Source of the DNA: Diphasiastrum complanatum
Taxonomy: Eukaryota; Streptophyta; Lycopodiopsida; Lycopodiales; Lycopodiaceae
Assembly (NCBI GenBank): GCA_029204225.1
Contig: CM055103.1
Location: 39,104,095-39,168,094 of the forward strand
Reading direction: 5' to 3'
Length of the DNA stretch: 64,000 bases
The notes under the pieces are model-generated. The model worked only from the letters and a program-made list of their open reading frames with translations. It did no database searches and had not been told where the DNA came from. The first letter of the stretch is position 1. The number at the start of each line of letters is the position of its first letter. A program made the position numbers and the translations under genes. Below are positions 1 through 12,182 of the stretch, piece by piece.

Positions 1-335
1 GGTCAGGCTAAGGCCTATGCTCAGCATAGGTTGAGACAAGACTTATGCTGAGCATAAATCCCCGCTCGACCTATGCATAGGCCGAGCGAAGACTTATGCT
101 CAACATAAGTCTTGTCTCGACCTATGCTTAGCGGGGACTTATGCTCAGCATAAGTCATCTTGCAAGGACTTATGTTGAGCATAAGTCCCCGCTCGACCTA
201 TGCTCATAGCAAGGACTTATGCTTAGCATAAGTCCTCGATCAACCGATGCTAAGCATAGATCGAGACAAGACCTATGCTCATCATAGGTTGAGTGTCGAC
301 CTATGCTCAACACACCTATGCTTGGCATAGGTTTA
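1..335. repeat. Palindromic satellite array 1 (TATGCTNAGCATA modules)
   Basis: About a dozen short palindromes of the form TATGCTNAGCATA, usually extended to CTTATGCTGAGCATAAG or CCTATGCTCAGCATAGG, lie in close succession with spacers of roughly 5-20 bases that often read GAGACAAG or CCCCGCTCGA. Many modules carry point changes. The array runs into the left window edge, so its true length is unknown. The same modules return at 12,183-12,475, and isolated ones sit near 1,185-1,230. No coding potential is visible. Confidence 0.85.
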
Positions 336-517
336 CCAATGAATAGTTAAAAAAGAAATAAACGAGAAATAAAAATTCATGACAAACATTCATTACCTCA
401 TAGCAAGGAGGCAAAATGGACTTCCTTCAATCTATGCTAAGCATAGAAGATGGTCAGCGTGTATGCTAAGATCAACGAAAAACAAGAGCTCCAGAGTGCA
501 ATTCGAGAAAACAAACA

Positions 518-662
518 GGCAAAGGTGACTTATGCCGGGGGAAATGCCCTTAAATATATTTTATGAAATGTGGGTAGGTGTCGTGCTGAGGGCAAAGGTG
601 ACTTATGCTGGGCCAAACACCCTTAAATTTTTTTACGGGCTATGGGTTGATGTCATGTTGAG
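518..662. repeat. Tandem duplication, about 73-bp unit
   Basis: Two diverged units (518-590 and 591-662) both begin GGCAAAGGTGACTTATGC and end near GTGCTGAG or GTTGAG. The flanking 663-715 contains a further short direct repeat (TATTTGTTTTAGACC and TATTTGGTTTAGACC). No gene is seen between the satellite and about 1,690. Confidence 0.7.
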
Positions 663-1689
663 TATTTGTTTTAGACCATAGTAGGCTAAGTATTTGGTTT
701 AGACCCTAGTAGTCCGTTGGAACCATGAGTCCTGCAAACCATAACTTCATAACAAAATAAAATGAGTCAAACATTTTTAGAGTGGCCAGAGAAATTTGAG
801 TGTCAAATCAATATTTACGACTGGATATTGTCTCAGTATTTTGCGAAGCCTCGTTTGCTAAATTTCCAAGAACAAAAATCTTAAATTGCTAAGACCACAT
901 AGAAGTCTTTGAGTTCGAAGACATAAATAAGGACGCAACCAATGTCGTTGCTGGCCAAGCTGACTATTGAACCTCATATTATTAAGCTATGTAAATTTGT
1001 TTTCTAACCCTACCTTGATTGTGACCTCGACCCTACATCTCTGAGACTACTTAAGAAAGTGTTACTAGAACTGAACTCATTGTCTACTCTTGCCTTGAAA
1101 TATTTGATTTTGCTCTGATATTTTTGGTCCTATGTTTTCTATGCATTTTGGCATACATCCAATCTGTAGAACCCATGGCCAGCATTGCTTCCCATGCCAA
1201 GCATAGCTTCCTATGCTCAGCATAGAATTAAATTTAAAATTATTTGTTTGTTTCTTGTTGCTTTGTTTTGGCATGTAACATTTCAATTATCTTGCATCTC
1301 TTGGGTGTGAACTAGTATCTGACTATTTTTCAAATGGAAAGCTCATTCTCTTTAATCCTTCCCACTCCGACTTACTTTGATGTAGTTTAGTTCTTCGTCT
1401 GACATTAAGGCTACAACTGTGTACCATGAAATGACTCCAGGTTCAATTCAAACCGGTGAATTTTGTACTAGTTCTTCATCTTTGTGTATTCCCAAACAAT
1501 GTACTATTCTCCCTCGGGTGACAATTGCAGTGGTTCAGAAAAAAGCAAGCACTCAGTTACTTATTCAAGTCGGTCTACAATCCCACGTCAAGGAACACGT
1601 TCTTTAAATAGGGCAAGACAGACATGACGAACCATTAGATCCAATGTTGTGATATCAAAAAGATCAATATTTTATAATGTAGAAGATAT

Positions 1690-3848
1690 TTCTGAAAGCG
1701 CAGAGGCTTCTGGTGAAAATCAAGGAGAGGATGAAGATGAGAGATACGAGAAGCACATGTACAAGGTACAACTTCAATATTACCAGAGTCGTTAGGTGCT
1801 AATGTACCAAGTTTCTCTTACAGAGCAAAATCCAAGGGCAAAGACAAGTTTCGAAGGGATTTACAAGCAATTCATGAATTGATGGGATGTGAAAATCAAC
1901 CTCGAGAAATTCGTAAAGTCAAAAGTTAAGCTTTGCTGAAATTAGGCAAATTCGAACAAAGTTTTTTCCAAGGACAAAAAATGATCAAAATTATTATCTT
2001 TGTTCATTTGTAAGGCCTGATCGAAAAGGTTTTGCTTACTTCTTGGAAACAAATGAGGTTTGTCGTAAAGCTTTCAAAGGTGTTCATGCAATCAGAAACT
2101 CAAGACTTGTCCGCATTCACACAAGATAACAAAAAGATCCAAGCCTTCAAGGTTCTGTGCAAGGTCAAACTGTTTCTCTAGACTGCTTAACCGCAAAAGA
2201 GTGGTTAGCTCAATTCATTAATGTGAACATCGAGAAACTTCGACATTCTCTGTATTTTCATCTCTCAAACAATTTCACAAAATTAGAAATATCCTTGATG
2301 TACAAAGATTTCGCAATGTCTAAGAATGTTCAACATCTAAGTTATTTTTATTTTGTGAAGTTGTGGAAGAGAGATTTTGGTCTAGTAAAAATTTCAAAAA
2401 AATCTAGAATGTCTGTTTGTACTATCTGTGAACAACTAAAAGCACTCCAAGAACAAGCGAAAACGTCTCAAGAAAAGGTATTTGTTATTTAAATTTGTTC
2501 CACTCATTTTGAATTTCTTTTGCGCTTTCAATTACTTAAATTTAATCATTTTTTTTGTAACATCCCAAGAAAATGGTATTTGTTAATTAAATTTGTTTCA
2601 GTCATTTTAAATTTCTTTTGCACTTCCAATTACTTAAATTTAATCATTTTCTTTGTGTGGGATTTTTAGCTAACATTACAAAGTCACTTCAAATCCACAG
2701 AGAGCAACAGACAACAGAAAGACAAAAGCTTGCAAAAACCCAGAAAAAGTATTTGGACTTTTCTCAAAAGTATTTGGGTCTTGTAACGATGGGATGGATC
2801 AAAAGAAAACACTAATGCCACATTTTGTAAGAGTGCCAAAGAATTTAAACGAAGCTGATTTTATTCAAGTTTATTTGGTTGGTGCTCTTATGTTCAACGG
2901 CACTTTGCAGTCTAAAGTGTATTTCAACTATCCAAACGTTCGAAATGATCCAAACTTGACCATTACCATAATTCACAAAATAATAGTTGAATTTGGTAAT
3001 AGTCTTCCTGAGATTCTGTACTTGCAACTTGATAATACTGCCTGAGAAAATAAAAATCAAACAATGTTGGCATATTTATCAATGTCAATGAATGCATTCA
3101 TAACATAAACAACTAACAATAAGAACGAGTAAAATAGAGCAAATTAGCAAAGGATTGCTCTAAAGATTTTCAAAAAAATTAAAATAGGATTTTTACTGGT
3201 GGGTCACACTGATGATGAAATTGACCAAATGTTTAGTTGCTCCAGCTAAGACGCAAAAAAGCTTTTTTTTTACCAGTCTTACAGAGTACTATCGAGGACT
3301 CGTACACCCCTACACCAAATGTGGTTTTATTGAGTTGCACATATGATTTTAGAAATTACATCAAAACATCGAAAGAACATTGCATCGCACCAATAAATGA
3401 TATTAGTTTCCAACATTAGTTCAAAATTGCTAATAATGTTGGTGGCATCACATTATTGTGGGGAAAGCAAAAAGAGGCAAGCAGAAGTGTGCAACAAAGA
3501 ACCAACCAAGAGTCGACGATATAAATTTTGAAGATGTGGAAGTGCTTGCATTTAATATATTTTGAGTTAACAATGACGAACCATTTACGAAAGTCCACAA
3601 TATCTATTTTACAAGAACGGCTTGGGTTAAGTAGACCACCATCATCTTCGACTTGGCTTCAACGCAGCAAAGCCACAATAAACAATTTTTTCTTGACATT
3701 AGATGCTGATTTGGATGAGAATTTGTCGATAGACTCTAATGAAGAAGATGGGTCATCAACTTCTTCATCTGAAAAGGAGAGCCTTGATAATATTTCAAGC
3801 AGTGACTTAAAAGGAGTTAGTGAGAATTCCTTGGAATTTGAATTGTAA
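1690..3848 (+). pseudogene. Decayed DUF7869-family coding region (possible DNA-transposon protein)
   Basis: Pieces in shifting frames line up with the DUF7869 family that is abundant in mosses, ferns and some animals. In order they read VCRKAFKGVHAIRNSRL (about 2,055-2,110), a CTICEQLKALQEQ segment near 2,425, DGMDQKKTLMPHFV near 2,790, LQLDNTA followed by a stop and ENKNQTMLAYLS near 3,025-3,080, and GFLLVGHTDDEIDQMFS near 3,190-3,240. The C-terminal part (3,528-3,848) is acidic and serine-rich. A likely intron runs from a GT at about 2,477 to an AG near 2,670. In-frame stops after LQLDNTA and after DQMFSCSS, and at least two frameshifts, show that this copy is dead. DUF7869 proteins are probably mobile-element encoded, but I know of no proven enzymatic role. 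Family assignment rests on the conserved DGMDQ, QLDN and GHTDDEID motifs recognised by eye. Confidence 0.65.
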
Positions 3849-4198
3849 ATAAAAATATTATGAAATTATTTTCAATGTTTCAACATTTGTGGAGTTAGCG
3901 TAGTTGGCTTCAAATGTATTATGTGAGCTATTTTATGATATTCAATCTAGACTATTAAAATATTGTAAGTGTTTGTCAATATTTTGTTCACTTTGAATAT
4001 TTTTAATTATTAAAAAATTTAATTTTTTTGGACATGTTGTATTGATGTTTTTGGCCAAAATGCTTATATTTTGTAAGAACTTTTTGTGAATTTTTGAAAT
4101 TTTTTCATGAAAAAAGCATGTTTTTGGGCAAAAATTAAAAAATTGAAATATGATTACTCTTTTTTAGGATTTTGACCTACTTCAAAAGATTTCGCGTT
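3815..4198 (+). repeat. 3' tail of the DUF7869 element, repeated at 14.26 kb
   Basis: The sequence from TTAGTGAGAATTCCTTGGAA through the stop codon and about 350 bases of AT-rich 3' flank, to TTCAAAAGATTTCGCGTT, recurs in the same orientation at 14,262-14,654 with substitutions and small indels. The shared end at TTTCGCGTT suggests an element boundary or a common 3' end. Confidence 0.75.
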
Positions 4199-4339
4199 TA
4201 GAGGTCCTATTTATATAAAACTTTGATCTTCAAATGTTGATCATGGGCTTTAGGAGTTATGTACTCCTTTGCACATGAAATTTTGGAGAGAATTTTCTCC
4301 CACTTGTGGCGCGTGCTTTGTTTCTTGGCAGCGTGCTTT

Positions 4340-5272
4340 GTGTGAAAAGTACAGTACTAAGGACCATAAATGGATCTTTGAATGATCCACAAGGTGATTG
4401 TATGCTTGTTAAACAATCTATCAGAAACTAGTCATCAGAAAACAAGATCTAGTTTAGCAGCTTGATAGGAAACAAGTAGAGACAATTAAAGCATTGATCA
4501 AATAGTCTAATACAACTCCACACGTGTGGAAATAAGGCTGTAGTACGGCCTGTAGACAGTGTTTACAAAGTGCCAAAGCTGGGTTTCATTGGAAAAATAG
4601 AGTAATCACCATACAATGAGAGGAAACTCGAGTTTCTCCTTGAGGCTCCAAAAAGTTTCTATCTTCTCACTATGGAGAATGGAAATACATAGTAAAACAC
4701 ACTTCCTTTGCAAAGTTAGGTGAAAATCCAGCATGTAATAAGGAAGTGGACTCCACTTTCTTGCCCTAATGTGAAAACCCTAGTCTAGATCCAAGAGTCA
4801 TGCTTGGTAGGTGCATGGTAGGTACAAATCTCATCATAAATCATGGTCTAGATCCTACAAAGTAGGAATCACTACCAAATAGACACAACCACTCCTCTTG
4901 ACTCGTGGTAACCTACTTTAGGTGTGTATGTACAAGTGGCACTTTGGCCATTCAAGTAACCAACAAACAATATTGACAAAATGTACAATATTCTACATGG
5001 CTAGATTTGCCAATGTAGGCAATTTTTCACACTTTGTTCCATGGGCATTGTTAATATACTTCAAAAAGTGAGCCAACGACACAAGTTAGATGGCGGGCAG
5101 CACCGGAAACTAAAAAGATGACAAAAATTTATGTTCATTTTATTATTCTCTCTCTAACATTCTCTTACTACGACACAATTTCTTACATGGCCCTTTTGGA
5201 ATCGATAACTCCTCTAATGATGACAATCTTTTTTCAACAACCACACAAAATACATAAAAGGGACCATCCTTT
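4340..5272. other. Non-coding stretch upstream of copia fragment
   Basis: No convincing gene is visible. The stretch between the DUF7869 tail and the copia reverse transcriptase contains no matching 5' LTR, primer-binding site or gag. Confidence 0.5.
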
Positions 5273-6828
5273 TTGCTGCATTGTGTTGTGAAGTGGCAAG
5301 AAGCTATGGAAAGCAAGTACAACTCACTTTTGACGAATCAGACCTGGACATTGGTCGACTTCCCCACTCACAAGGGAGTTATCAACAACAAGTGGATCTT
5401 CAAGAAGAAGATCAACTCTGATGGTTCCATTGATAAATGGAAAGCACGGCTGGTGGCTAAGGGATTCACTCAAGTCCAAGGAGTGGATTACCAAGAAATT
5501 TTCAGTCATGTCATCAACATGCAATCAATCAGGACTCTGATTGCGTTAGCAGTCGTGGAAGACCTCGAAATGCACCAAATGGATGTCAAGACAGCATTTC
5601 TCAACGACAATGTCGAAGGGGAGCTGTACACCTTCCAACCGGAAGGATTCGAAGTCAAAGACCAAGAGCACAAAGTGTGCAAGCTGCACAAAGCAATCTA
5701 TGGTCTGAAACAGGCCGCAAGAGCATGGTTCGATAGAATCAACTCTTATCTCATTCAATTGGGATTTGCAAACAATTCAGTTGACTGTAATGTTCATTCA
5801 AAGCATATAGACACCAATTCCATTCACATAGCTCTTTACGTAGATGATGCATTTATTCTGTCTAACGACACTTCTCTACTGCACATTACTGAGTGATCTG
5901 TCAAAGAAATTTGACATGACTGATTTAGGAGCTGTCCATTCTTTGCTAGAAATTCACATTACTAGAAATAGGCTTCAGAAAAAGATCTATCTTAGCCAGC
6001 AGGCATATCTAAAAGGCATTTTAGAAAATTTTCATATGTCTGATTGCAAACCAATTGATACTCCAATGGATCCAAGTATAGTATTGACTAAACCTTCTTG
6101 TGCTGAGACTGATAGTGAAGTACTCGACTTAGCAAAGTACCCTTATCATTCACTAATCGGATCTCTAATGTATCAATGTTGTGTACTAGACCAGATTTAG
6201 CATACACTGTTAGCACGTTAAGTCAATTCATGTCTAATCCCAGGATCTCTCATTGGAAAGCATTGAAGAGAGTGATGAGATATATTCAGGGAAGTATAGA
6301 TCACATCTTATATTGCGATGGAAATGCTATCGACCCATTTGTCTTGCAAGACTATTCCGACTCAGATTGGACACGAACAGTTTCTACCAGAAAATCTACC
6401 TTCGGGTTCTGTTTCTATCTAGCAGGGGGACCGATTTCGTGGAACTCAAGGAAGCAGAAATTAGTCGCACTTTCTTCAACAAAGGCAGAGTACATCGCAA
6501 CATGTCAAGCTTCAAAAGAAGCTATATGGATCAGGTTGTTACTTCACGACTTACATCACACACTCAATTTAATGCTACCACCATTCTGTGTGACAATATG
6601 AGCTATATTTCACTGTCACTGAATCCCAGATTTCATGGCAAATCCAAACGCATAGAAATCCAGTATCATTTTATTTGGGAGAAAGTTTTCTTAGGGCAAG
6701 TGATCCTTCAATACTGCTCCACAATGGAAATGGTCGCAGACATCTTCACCAAAGCGCTTCCCAGGATCAAGCATCATAAGTTCTTCAGCATGCTGAACCT
6801 GACGAAGATACCAAGGCACCAACCGTGA
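5273..6828 (+). pseudogene. Ty1/copia pol fragment: reverse transcriptase and RNase H
   Basis: The fragment covers the C-terminal half of a copia polyprotein. It starts inside the reverse transcriptase (KWQEAMESKYNSLLTNQTW, then WIFKKKINSDGSIDKWKARL), continues through MDVKTAFLNDNVEGELY, IYGLKQAARAWFDRI and the catalytic ALYVDDAFI motif near 5,830-5,860, and reaches RNase H (DYSDSDWTRTVSTRKS, LSSTKAEYIA, DNMSYISLSLNPRFHGKSKR). Gag, protease and integrase are absent, so the element is 5'-truncated. The frame breaks near 5,890, near 6,180 and within RNase H. The terminal VADIFTKALPRIKHHKF motif is followed within about 50 bases by a polypurine tract, as expected at the 3' end of a copia element. 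Confidence 0.9.
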
Positions 6829-6840
6829 CCTTAAGGGGGA

Positions 6841-8095
6841 CTGTGAAATTAAGCCCACAGTTGCCTCCTTGGAATCATAACTTAGACAACCAATTTATTT
6901 GAAGGACGCCTACAACAGACTTCCGGCTGATCTCCAGCAAAGGGTAACCAATCCCATCATAATTTGAGTTCAGATGTTAAGTTTAATAACTTGGAGTCAT
7001 TGAAGACTTGGTCATCTTCAAGAACTTTCATAAACTTGCATTTAGAACAAGTCTGTGGATTTACATTATTTTTGAATAGTCTGCAGAAATACACTAAGTG
7101 TCACAGTTCGCATTTTTCACACTTTCCCGAAAACTGCAACACTTATCTTCGACTTCTTCCGTTCAACTATTTTGAAGAAGTCAAACTTGTTCACAGTTCA
7201 AAAGTAACTATTTTTCAGCACCTTCGGCTTTTTCGCATTTTTTCAAAAAAAATGCGAGAAAAGATAAATTTCAGAAGGTCCTCTATTTTTAAAAGTTAAA
7301 ATGTTAAAGGCACCGCCAACTTTTTAAGGGCACCTTCAAGTTGTTTTAGAGGTACCTTTGGCTTCTTCGCTTTTTCCGAAAAGTGCGAGAAAGCCAAACT
7401 GTTACAGAGATCTTCATCTTTTTGAGGGCACTTTTAACTTTCTAAGGGCACCTTAGACTTATATAGGACACCTTCGGCTTTTTCTCAAAAACCCGAAGAG
7501 AGAAAAATGTCGAAGGTCGTCTAAAATGAACGAGGTTCATTCCCACGTTACTTCGCGAAATTTTGCAAAGTGACAGAAATTTGCGACGTCCTCGTCCGCA
7601 TCAACAATCCTGATTTGTTGACCGTATACACTATGTACAGTTGTCACAGAAGCCATATACTTCCAAGTACAATGGCTTTCCCAATTAGGTGACAAACATT
7701 CAATGTAATTAATACACGGATGAAATCTATAAATAGATCATCCAAGCACAGATTAGTGGTTGCTCCGTCCATGAGACGTATTATTTGAGCCTCCCAATTA
7801 CGCCGTCAATTTTTGGTTGTAAGTATTGTGCTTTAGTGTAATATAGCAACAACACATTTTTATCTGTGTACAACGTAGATGAATGCTTGTTGTGATTGAA
7901 TGCACTTTCATTGTTGTTTGATCGCTTTTGTATACTCACTCTGATCAGAATACGGACGTCTACAACTCCTCAGTTTCTGATCAAACGATGGCTATCTTTG
8001 ACGCCTGAGGAACTCACGATATGATACTGCTCTTCCATTTATTTCAGAACTATACTTCACATTGAATCTGATTTCAGTAGTACCACACACAAACC
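6841..8095 (+). mobile_element. Probable 3' LTR of the 5.3-kb copia fragment
   Basis: A polypurine tract (AAGGGGGA at 6,832-6,839) directly precedes TGTGAAATTAAGCCCACAG, the likely LTR start. A TATA-like TATAAATAG lies near 7,730. The distal part (GATGGCTATCTTTGACGCC near 7,988, then CCACACACAAA near 8,087) resembles the distal part of the LTR at 24.9-25.7 kb. The right boundary is a guess because no second LTR copy is available. Within 7,200-7,540 the phrase GGCACCTTCGGCTTTTTC recurs in degenerate form. Confidence 0.5.
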
Positions 8096-8865
8096 ATCTC
8101 TAATCTCTTCGGTGGACTGTACTCTCGTTTTAGAGTATAAATTAATTTTTAAGATCCTGTTGGGCAATCAAAACACATAAAGTTGTGATTATCTTTAGCA
8201 TAAGCTGTCTATTAGACTGTTTTTGCACCTAGCAGCCGATTAGAATGGAAGAGTTGTTCCGCAATATTCTTGCTCTCTTCTCCGTTCTCTTTCTTCCATC
8301 TCCCTTGTCCCATCAGCATGCCCATTACCACATGGTAGTAGGTACTCGATAACATGTCAACAATCACACTTATATGGCCAATGCCCATTGCCTAGCCCTT
8401 ATCTTATAAACCTTAGCCCTAATTTGGGCCCTATCATCTATGGGACTCCATAAATAGGTGATCATACTGTATACTCCATACATATTACAAGATTGAGTTG
8501 AAAATTCTTAATTCATGATGCTAAGTGGCAAGTGTTTTAAAGTACACACGTCGTGATGTGAGTTGTGACCAATAACGACTTACCAATGAGCAGAAAATTG
8601 AAATACATATTACATATTACAATTTACAATTTAAATGAATCATGATTCATCGTAACTTATAAGCTATAGTACATAAAAGATAGTCCATGATACATACTTA
8701 ATTTGAATGCCTCAAAGTTGACTCAAGAGTCATGACACATGCACATAGTACATCACTGTCTCAAACATCCAAGAACTTCCAGAAATTATAAATAGTAAAA
8801 GTTATAAACTGTAAAGTGTACTGAATACTGATAAATCACAAATTACAACCCTCTTTGTGTAGGAT

Positions 8866-8920
8866 TAAGGGTTTGGAAGACAAGGCGTAACCTTGTAGAG
8901 GTTCAAATCCTCTTCCCTTA
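8866..8920 (+). other. tRNA-like 3' half (T-arm and acceptor complementarity)
   Basis: A perfect T-arm (AGAGG, loop TTCAAAT, CCTCT at 8,897-8,913) contains the B-box GGTTCAAATCC. It is preceded by a 6-bp hairpin (ACAAGG/CCTTGT, 8,880-8,896) and flanked by TAAGGG and CCCTTA, which could pair as an acceptor stem. D-arm and anticodon arm are missing, so this is not a functional tRNA. It could be a tRNA fragment or a SINE head. The surrounding 8,100-9,060 holds no gene that I can see. Confidence 0.25.
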
Positions 8921-9061
8921 AACTATTAAAATAAGGGAGAACTTGAAGTTGGGTCTGAATTTTGCTTTTATTGTTTTTCAAATTTGAAAATGCAAATTAA
9001 AAAGAGGTCAATTATGAAATGAAAATGCAAGCTCTTAATTTTTATAGAATCGTAAATCAAA

Positions 9062-9700
9062 GATTTATAGTACTAGATAAGCTTTTGATGACGCGACACT
9101 TGATTATGTGGAATATCTCCACCACGCGAGGATTTGCATTTTGGTAAAAAAAAAAATTGTCCATTCTCGCGTCATGGAAATATGTCACATCATCATATTC
9201 TATGCAAAGAGTAGATCAATTTTGCTTTTGACCTCATCTCTATCAGAGTTCAGATAAGAAAGTAATGGTAGATCAAAGATTTATAGTACAAGATAAGCAT
9301 TTGATGATGTGGCATTTATATTATTTGATGATGTGGCATTTGATGATGTGGAATATCTCCACCACGCGAGGATCTGCATTCTGGTAAAAAAAACTTGTCT
9401 ATTCTCGCGTCATGGCGATATGCCACAGCATCAGAATCTTTGATTAGCCATAACTTTCTTATTTGAACTCGGATCGAGATGAAGTAAAAAGCAAAAATGA
9501 TCTACTCTTCATGTAGAATACATTGGAATATCTCCACCACGCAAGAATCTGCATTAGAAAAACTGGTCTATTCTCGCGTCATGGCGATATGCCACATCAT
9601 CAAAATCTTTGATTAGCCATAACTTTCTTATTTGAACTCGGATGGAGATGAGGTAAAAAGCAAAAATGATCTACTCTTTGCGTAGAATACATTGGAATGA
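9062..9700. repeat. Cluster of three related foldback (MITE-like) repeats
   Basis: Three units share arms related to GATGTGGAATATCTCCACCA and, in inverted form, CTCGCGTCATGGCGATATGC, separated by about 40 bases. They lie near 9,088-9,205, 9,330-9,440 and 9,527-9,605. Outside the arms, AATCTTTGATTAGCCATAAC and its inverse (near 9,250-9,285) extend the complementarity, so each unit is an imperfect inverted repeat. Copies 2 and 3 are the most alike. No transposase is encoded. Confidence 0.7.
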
Positions 9701-10023
9701 TCACATCTTGATTATGAATCTATAAAAATATCAAAAATGTCTATAAAATCTATTGTTGTTCTACTCGTCTGTAGTTTAATGGCTGATGTTGTTGTAGATG
9801 ATGTTTTGCAGCTTCTTGTAGGTTGGCCCTCTTTAAAACATGTAAGTTTGTTTAACTAGGCTTTGCTCAAAATATATTACTACTTGCGGACAACAAGTAT
9901 TGTCAAATCACAATTCCATACCCTGCCCAACGGGAGTTTCGAAATGTTCAAAATATTACCGGAAAACTCCAATTTTTTTCAGACCGACAAACAACGTTAC
10001 GTTCTTTCATAGGTGTAAAAACT

Positions 10024-10400
10024 TTATTGGACCACATGTACATTGAATAGTTGAATAGTCAATAAAAGCATCTTGACAAACAGCCCTTTTGGTGCTTGGA
10101 ACTCCTCTAATGATATGGGCTCCCTGGTCTCCCTTAGTTTCTTCAAAAGTCGTATGTTGGCATGCACAAACACCAACCTCTCCAACAGCGCAATAGAAAG
10201 TCTATTCCACCTCTTTGGAGAAATCAGAGAGAACACACTCCAATTTCTCTTGCCTACAAATGTTGCACAGTCTTGTGAGAGGACGTGAATGGCAAGCCTT
10301 TGCAACTTGGGAACATCATTCCCATACTTCATCTACCATGAAACAGGGCACAATTGCCCTTCCCTCAACTGTGCACCCGGACACCAAAATCGAGGCCCTT
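10024..10400 (-). pseudogene. hAT transposase C-terminal dimerisation region
   Basis: The minus-strand frame reads KYGNDVPKLQRLAIHVLSQ, then KRNWSVFSLISPKRWNRLS, then LLERLVFVHANIRLL. This is the typical hAT C-terminal order (LAxxVLSQ, then ERNWSxF, KxRNRL and LVYVHxNLRL). The normal Glu of ERNWS is Lys here. The frame is open for 102 residues but lacks the catalytic core upstream. It lies about 0.8 kb from the BED finger on the same strand, so the two are probably ends of one internally deleted element. Confidence 0.8.
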
Positions 10401-11169
10401 GATTTTAACTGTTCAACATTCATCAACATAGAAAATAGTAAATGCTAAATACTTATTACTAACTCAAACTTCAGTACATACTACATAGATGAAATTTGAA
10501 TCATGATAGCACTAAGTAGTAAGTTATAACTACCAAGTACTAGTTGGTAGCTTGTAATTACTAAATACATATCTGAATACATTCAAGTCATCCATGAGTG
10601 CATATTGATCTCTCGGATCAAGATAGACAAAGGAGATGTAGGAATGTCATTCATGCCGATCATTATCCACGGACTGCCACTCAACATATAGCTCTCTCGT
10701 CCTCAACTACTCCATGCTCGAGCCCTCCCACTCAACATCGATATAAGATACCGCTCGCATCATATCCCTCCATGCAGGGGTCATAGCCAAATGAAAGGGG
10801 AGGTCGCACAAGTAAAAGCACCTCCTAACAACAACAACAGCTGCATCCATGTTTCGACTACTGGAAGGCTACCACATAAATATCCCTACCTCTCATATGT
10901 CCTCGACCCCTCCTATCAACTCTAGCCCTACTAGCAGCATCAGTGCCCACCCCACCTACTAGCAATGTTTGAGTCTCTCCAGAAGAAAATGAGTGCCTGC
11001 ACCTATAACAATAATGTTGTAAATGTTTAAACTTTAAACTTTAATGGATTATTATGATCAACGACAACTCAAACAAGTCACAAAGTCACAGATGTTAATA
11101 ATCACTAATTATTAATTAGTAATAAAATCCTAGACTAACCTTTGAAGTTTTTACTTGAGATCAAACAAG

Positions 11170-11365
11170 AATCACATTGGCTAAAGTAGTAGCATGAGAG
11201 TCGTCCCCGATCCCGGCAATCCTCAGTGACTCTGGTGCTTGATTGCAAACAATGATCTCGATTCTCGGAGACGTAAAGATGCGCTCTTATTTGAACAAGG
11301 CCACCTCCATAAGTATTTTCGCAATACTTACAAGTCCACTTCTTTGTGCCTGACGTGCCATTACC
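11170..11365 (-). pseudogene. BED-type zinc finger fragment of a hAT element
   Basis: Minus-strand translation gives KKWTCKYCENTYGGGLVQIR followed by AHL. This fits the BED pattern W-x-C-x-x-C, a GG turn, then a His that starts the second zinc pair. BED fingers form the N-terminus of many plant hAT transposases, which fits the dimerisation domain downstream at 10.0-10.4 kb. The 10,450-11,170 interval has no recognisable catalytic domain, suggesting internal loss. Confidence 0.6.
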
Positions 11366-11519
11366 TGAATTTAGGGTGATGTGATCCCATAAAGAACCTC
11401 ATTGTCTCGGCATAGATAACGGCTATATAATATCAACAAAGTAATAGTATTAACTTCAAACTTCAAATTAAAAACTAATCCTAAAACCTAAGCTCTAAGT
11501 TGAAAGCTCTAACATAAAT

Positions 11520-11523
<4 letters not shown>

Positions 11524-11599
<76 letters not shown>
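11524..11599. repeat. (TC)n microsatellite, about 38 units
   Basis: Uninterrupted TC dinucleotides over 76 bases. Confidence 0.98.
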
Positions 11600-11602
<3 letters not shown>

Positions 11603-12182
11603 GTTCATGAATCACACACATGTCCCACATCACTCTCAAGACTTACAAATGTCAAATAACACGAAACTTTTGAAACGGGAAATGGCGGAGGACCCATTTT
11701 TTTTAAGCCCTTACAATTTTTTAGTAGTTCATGTAAATTTGGAATCTTAAATTTAAAAATTATTGAATTATTTGTAAAATGCAAATATATTAAATTTGGA
11801 CTGAACGACGCAAAATATTTTAAAAACTTTACATTCAAATCGCCAAAAAAATACAAATATTAATTATGTCCAATTTGTTATTATGACTAGTAATTGTTAA
11901 ATTAGGTGAATTCAAAATTTTAAAAAGCTTTAATTATTTTATTTTATTTTCAAAATGCAATTTAAGCTTACACACAATTTAATGTTAATATGTTAACATT
12001 TAAAAAAATGATACAAATACAAACTTTAAAAAAAGCTTGTTTATTAAACTAATATGAATTATCAATAAACTTAAATAACACAAAAATATTTAGAAATCAT
12101 CAAGAGAATTCTTTTTAGAAAATTAGAAATTAAAAAATTAAAAAATCACAAATAAAAAAAAAATTGTAAAATTAAAAAGGTA
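11600..12182. other. AT-rich stretch, no gene seen
   Basis: Strongly AT-rich with A- and T-runs; neither strand shows a recognisable protein. Confidence 0.6.

Noticed and set aside
1-335. Possible CRISPR-like array
   Set aside because: Modules are palindromic, variable and separated by repeated rather than unique spacers in a eukaryotic genome; this is satellite DNA.
8866-8920. Functional tRNA gene
   Set aside because: D-arm and anticodon arm are missing; only the 3' half folds.
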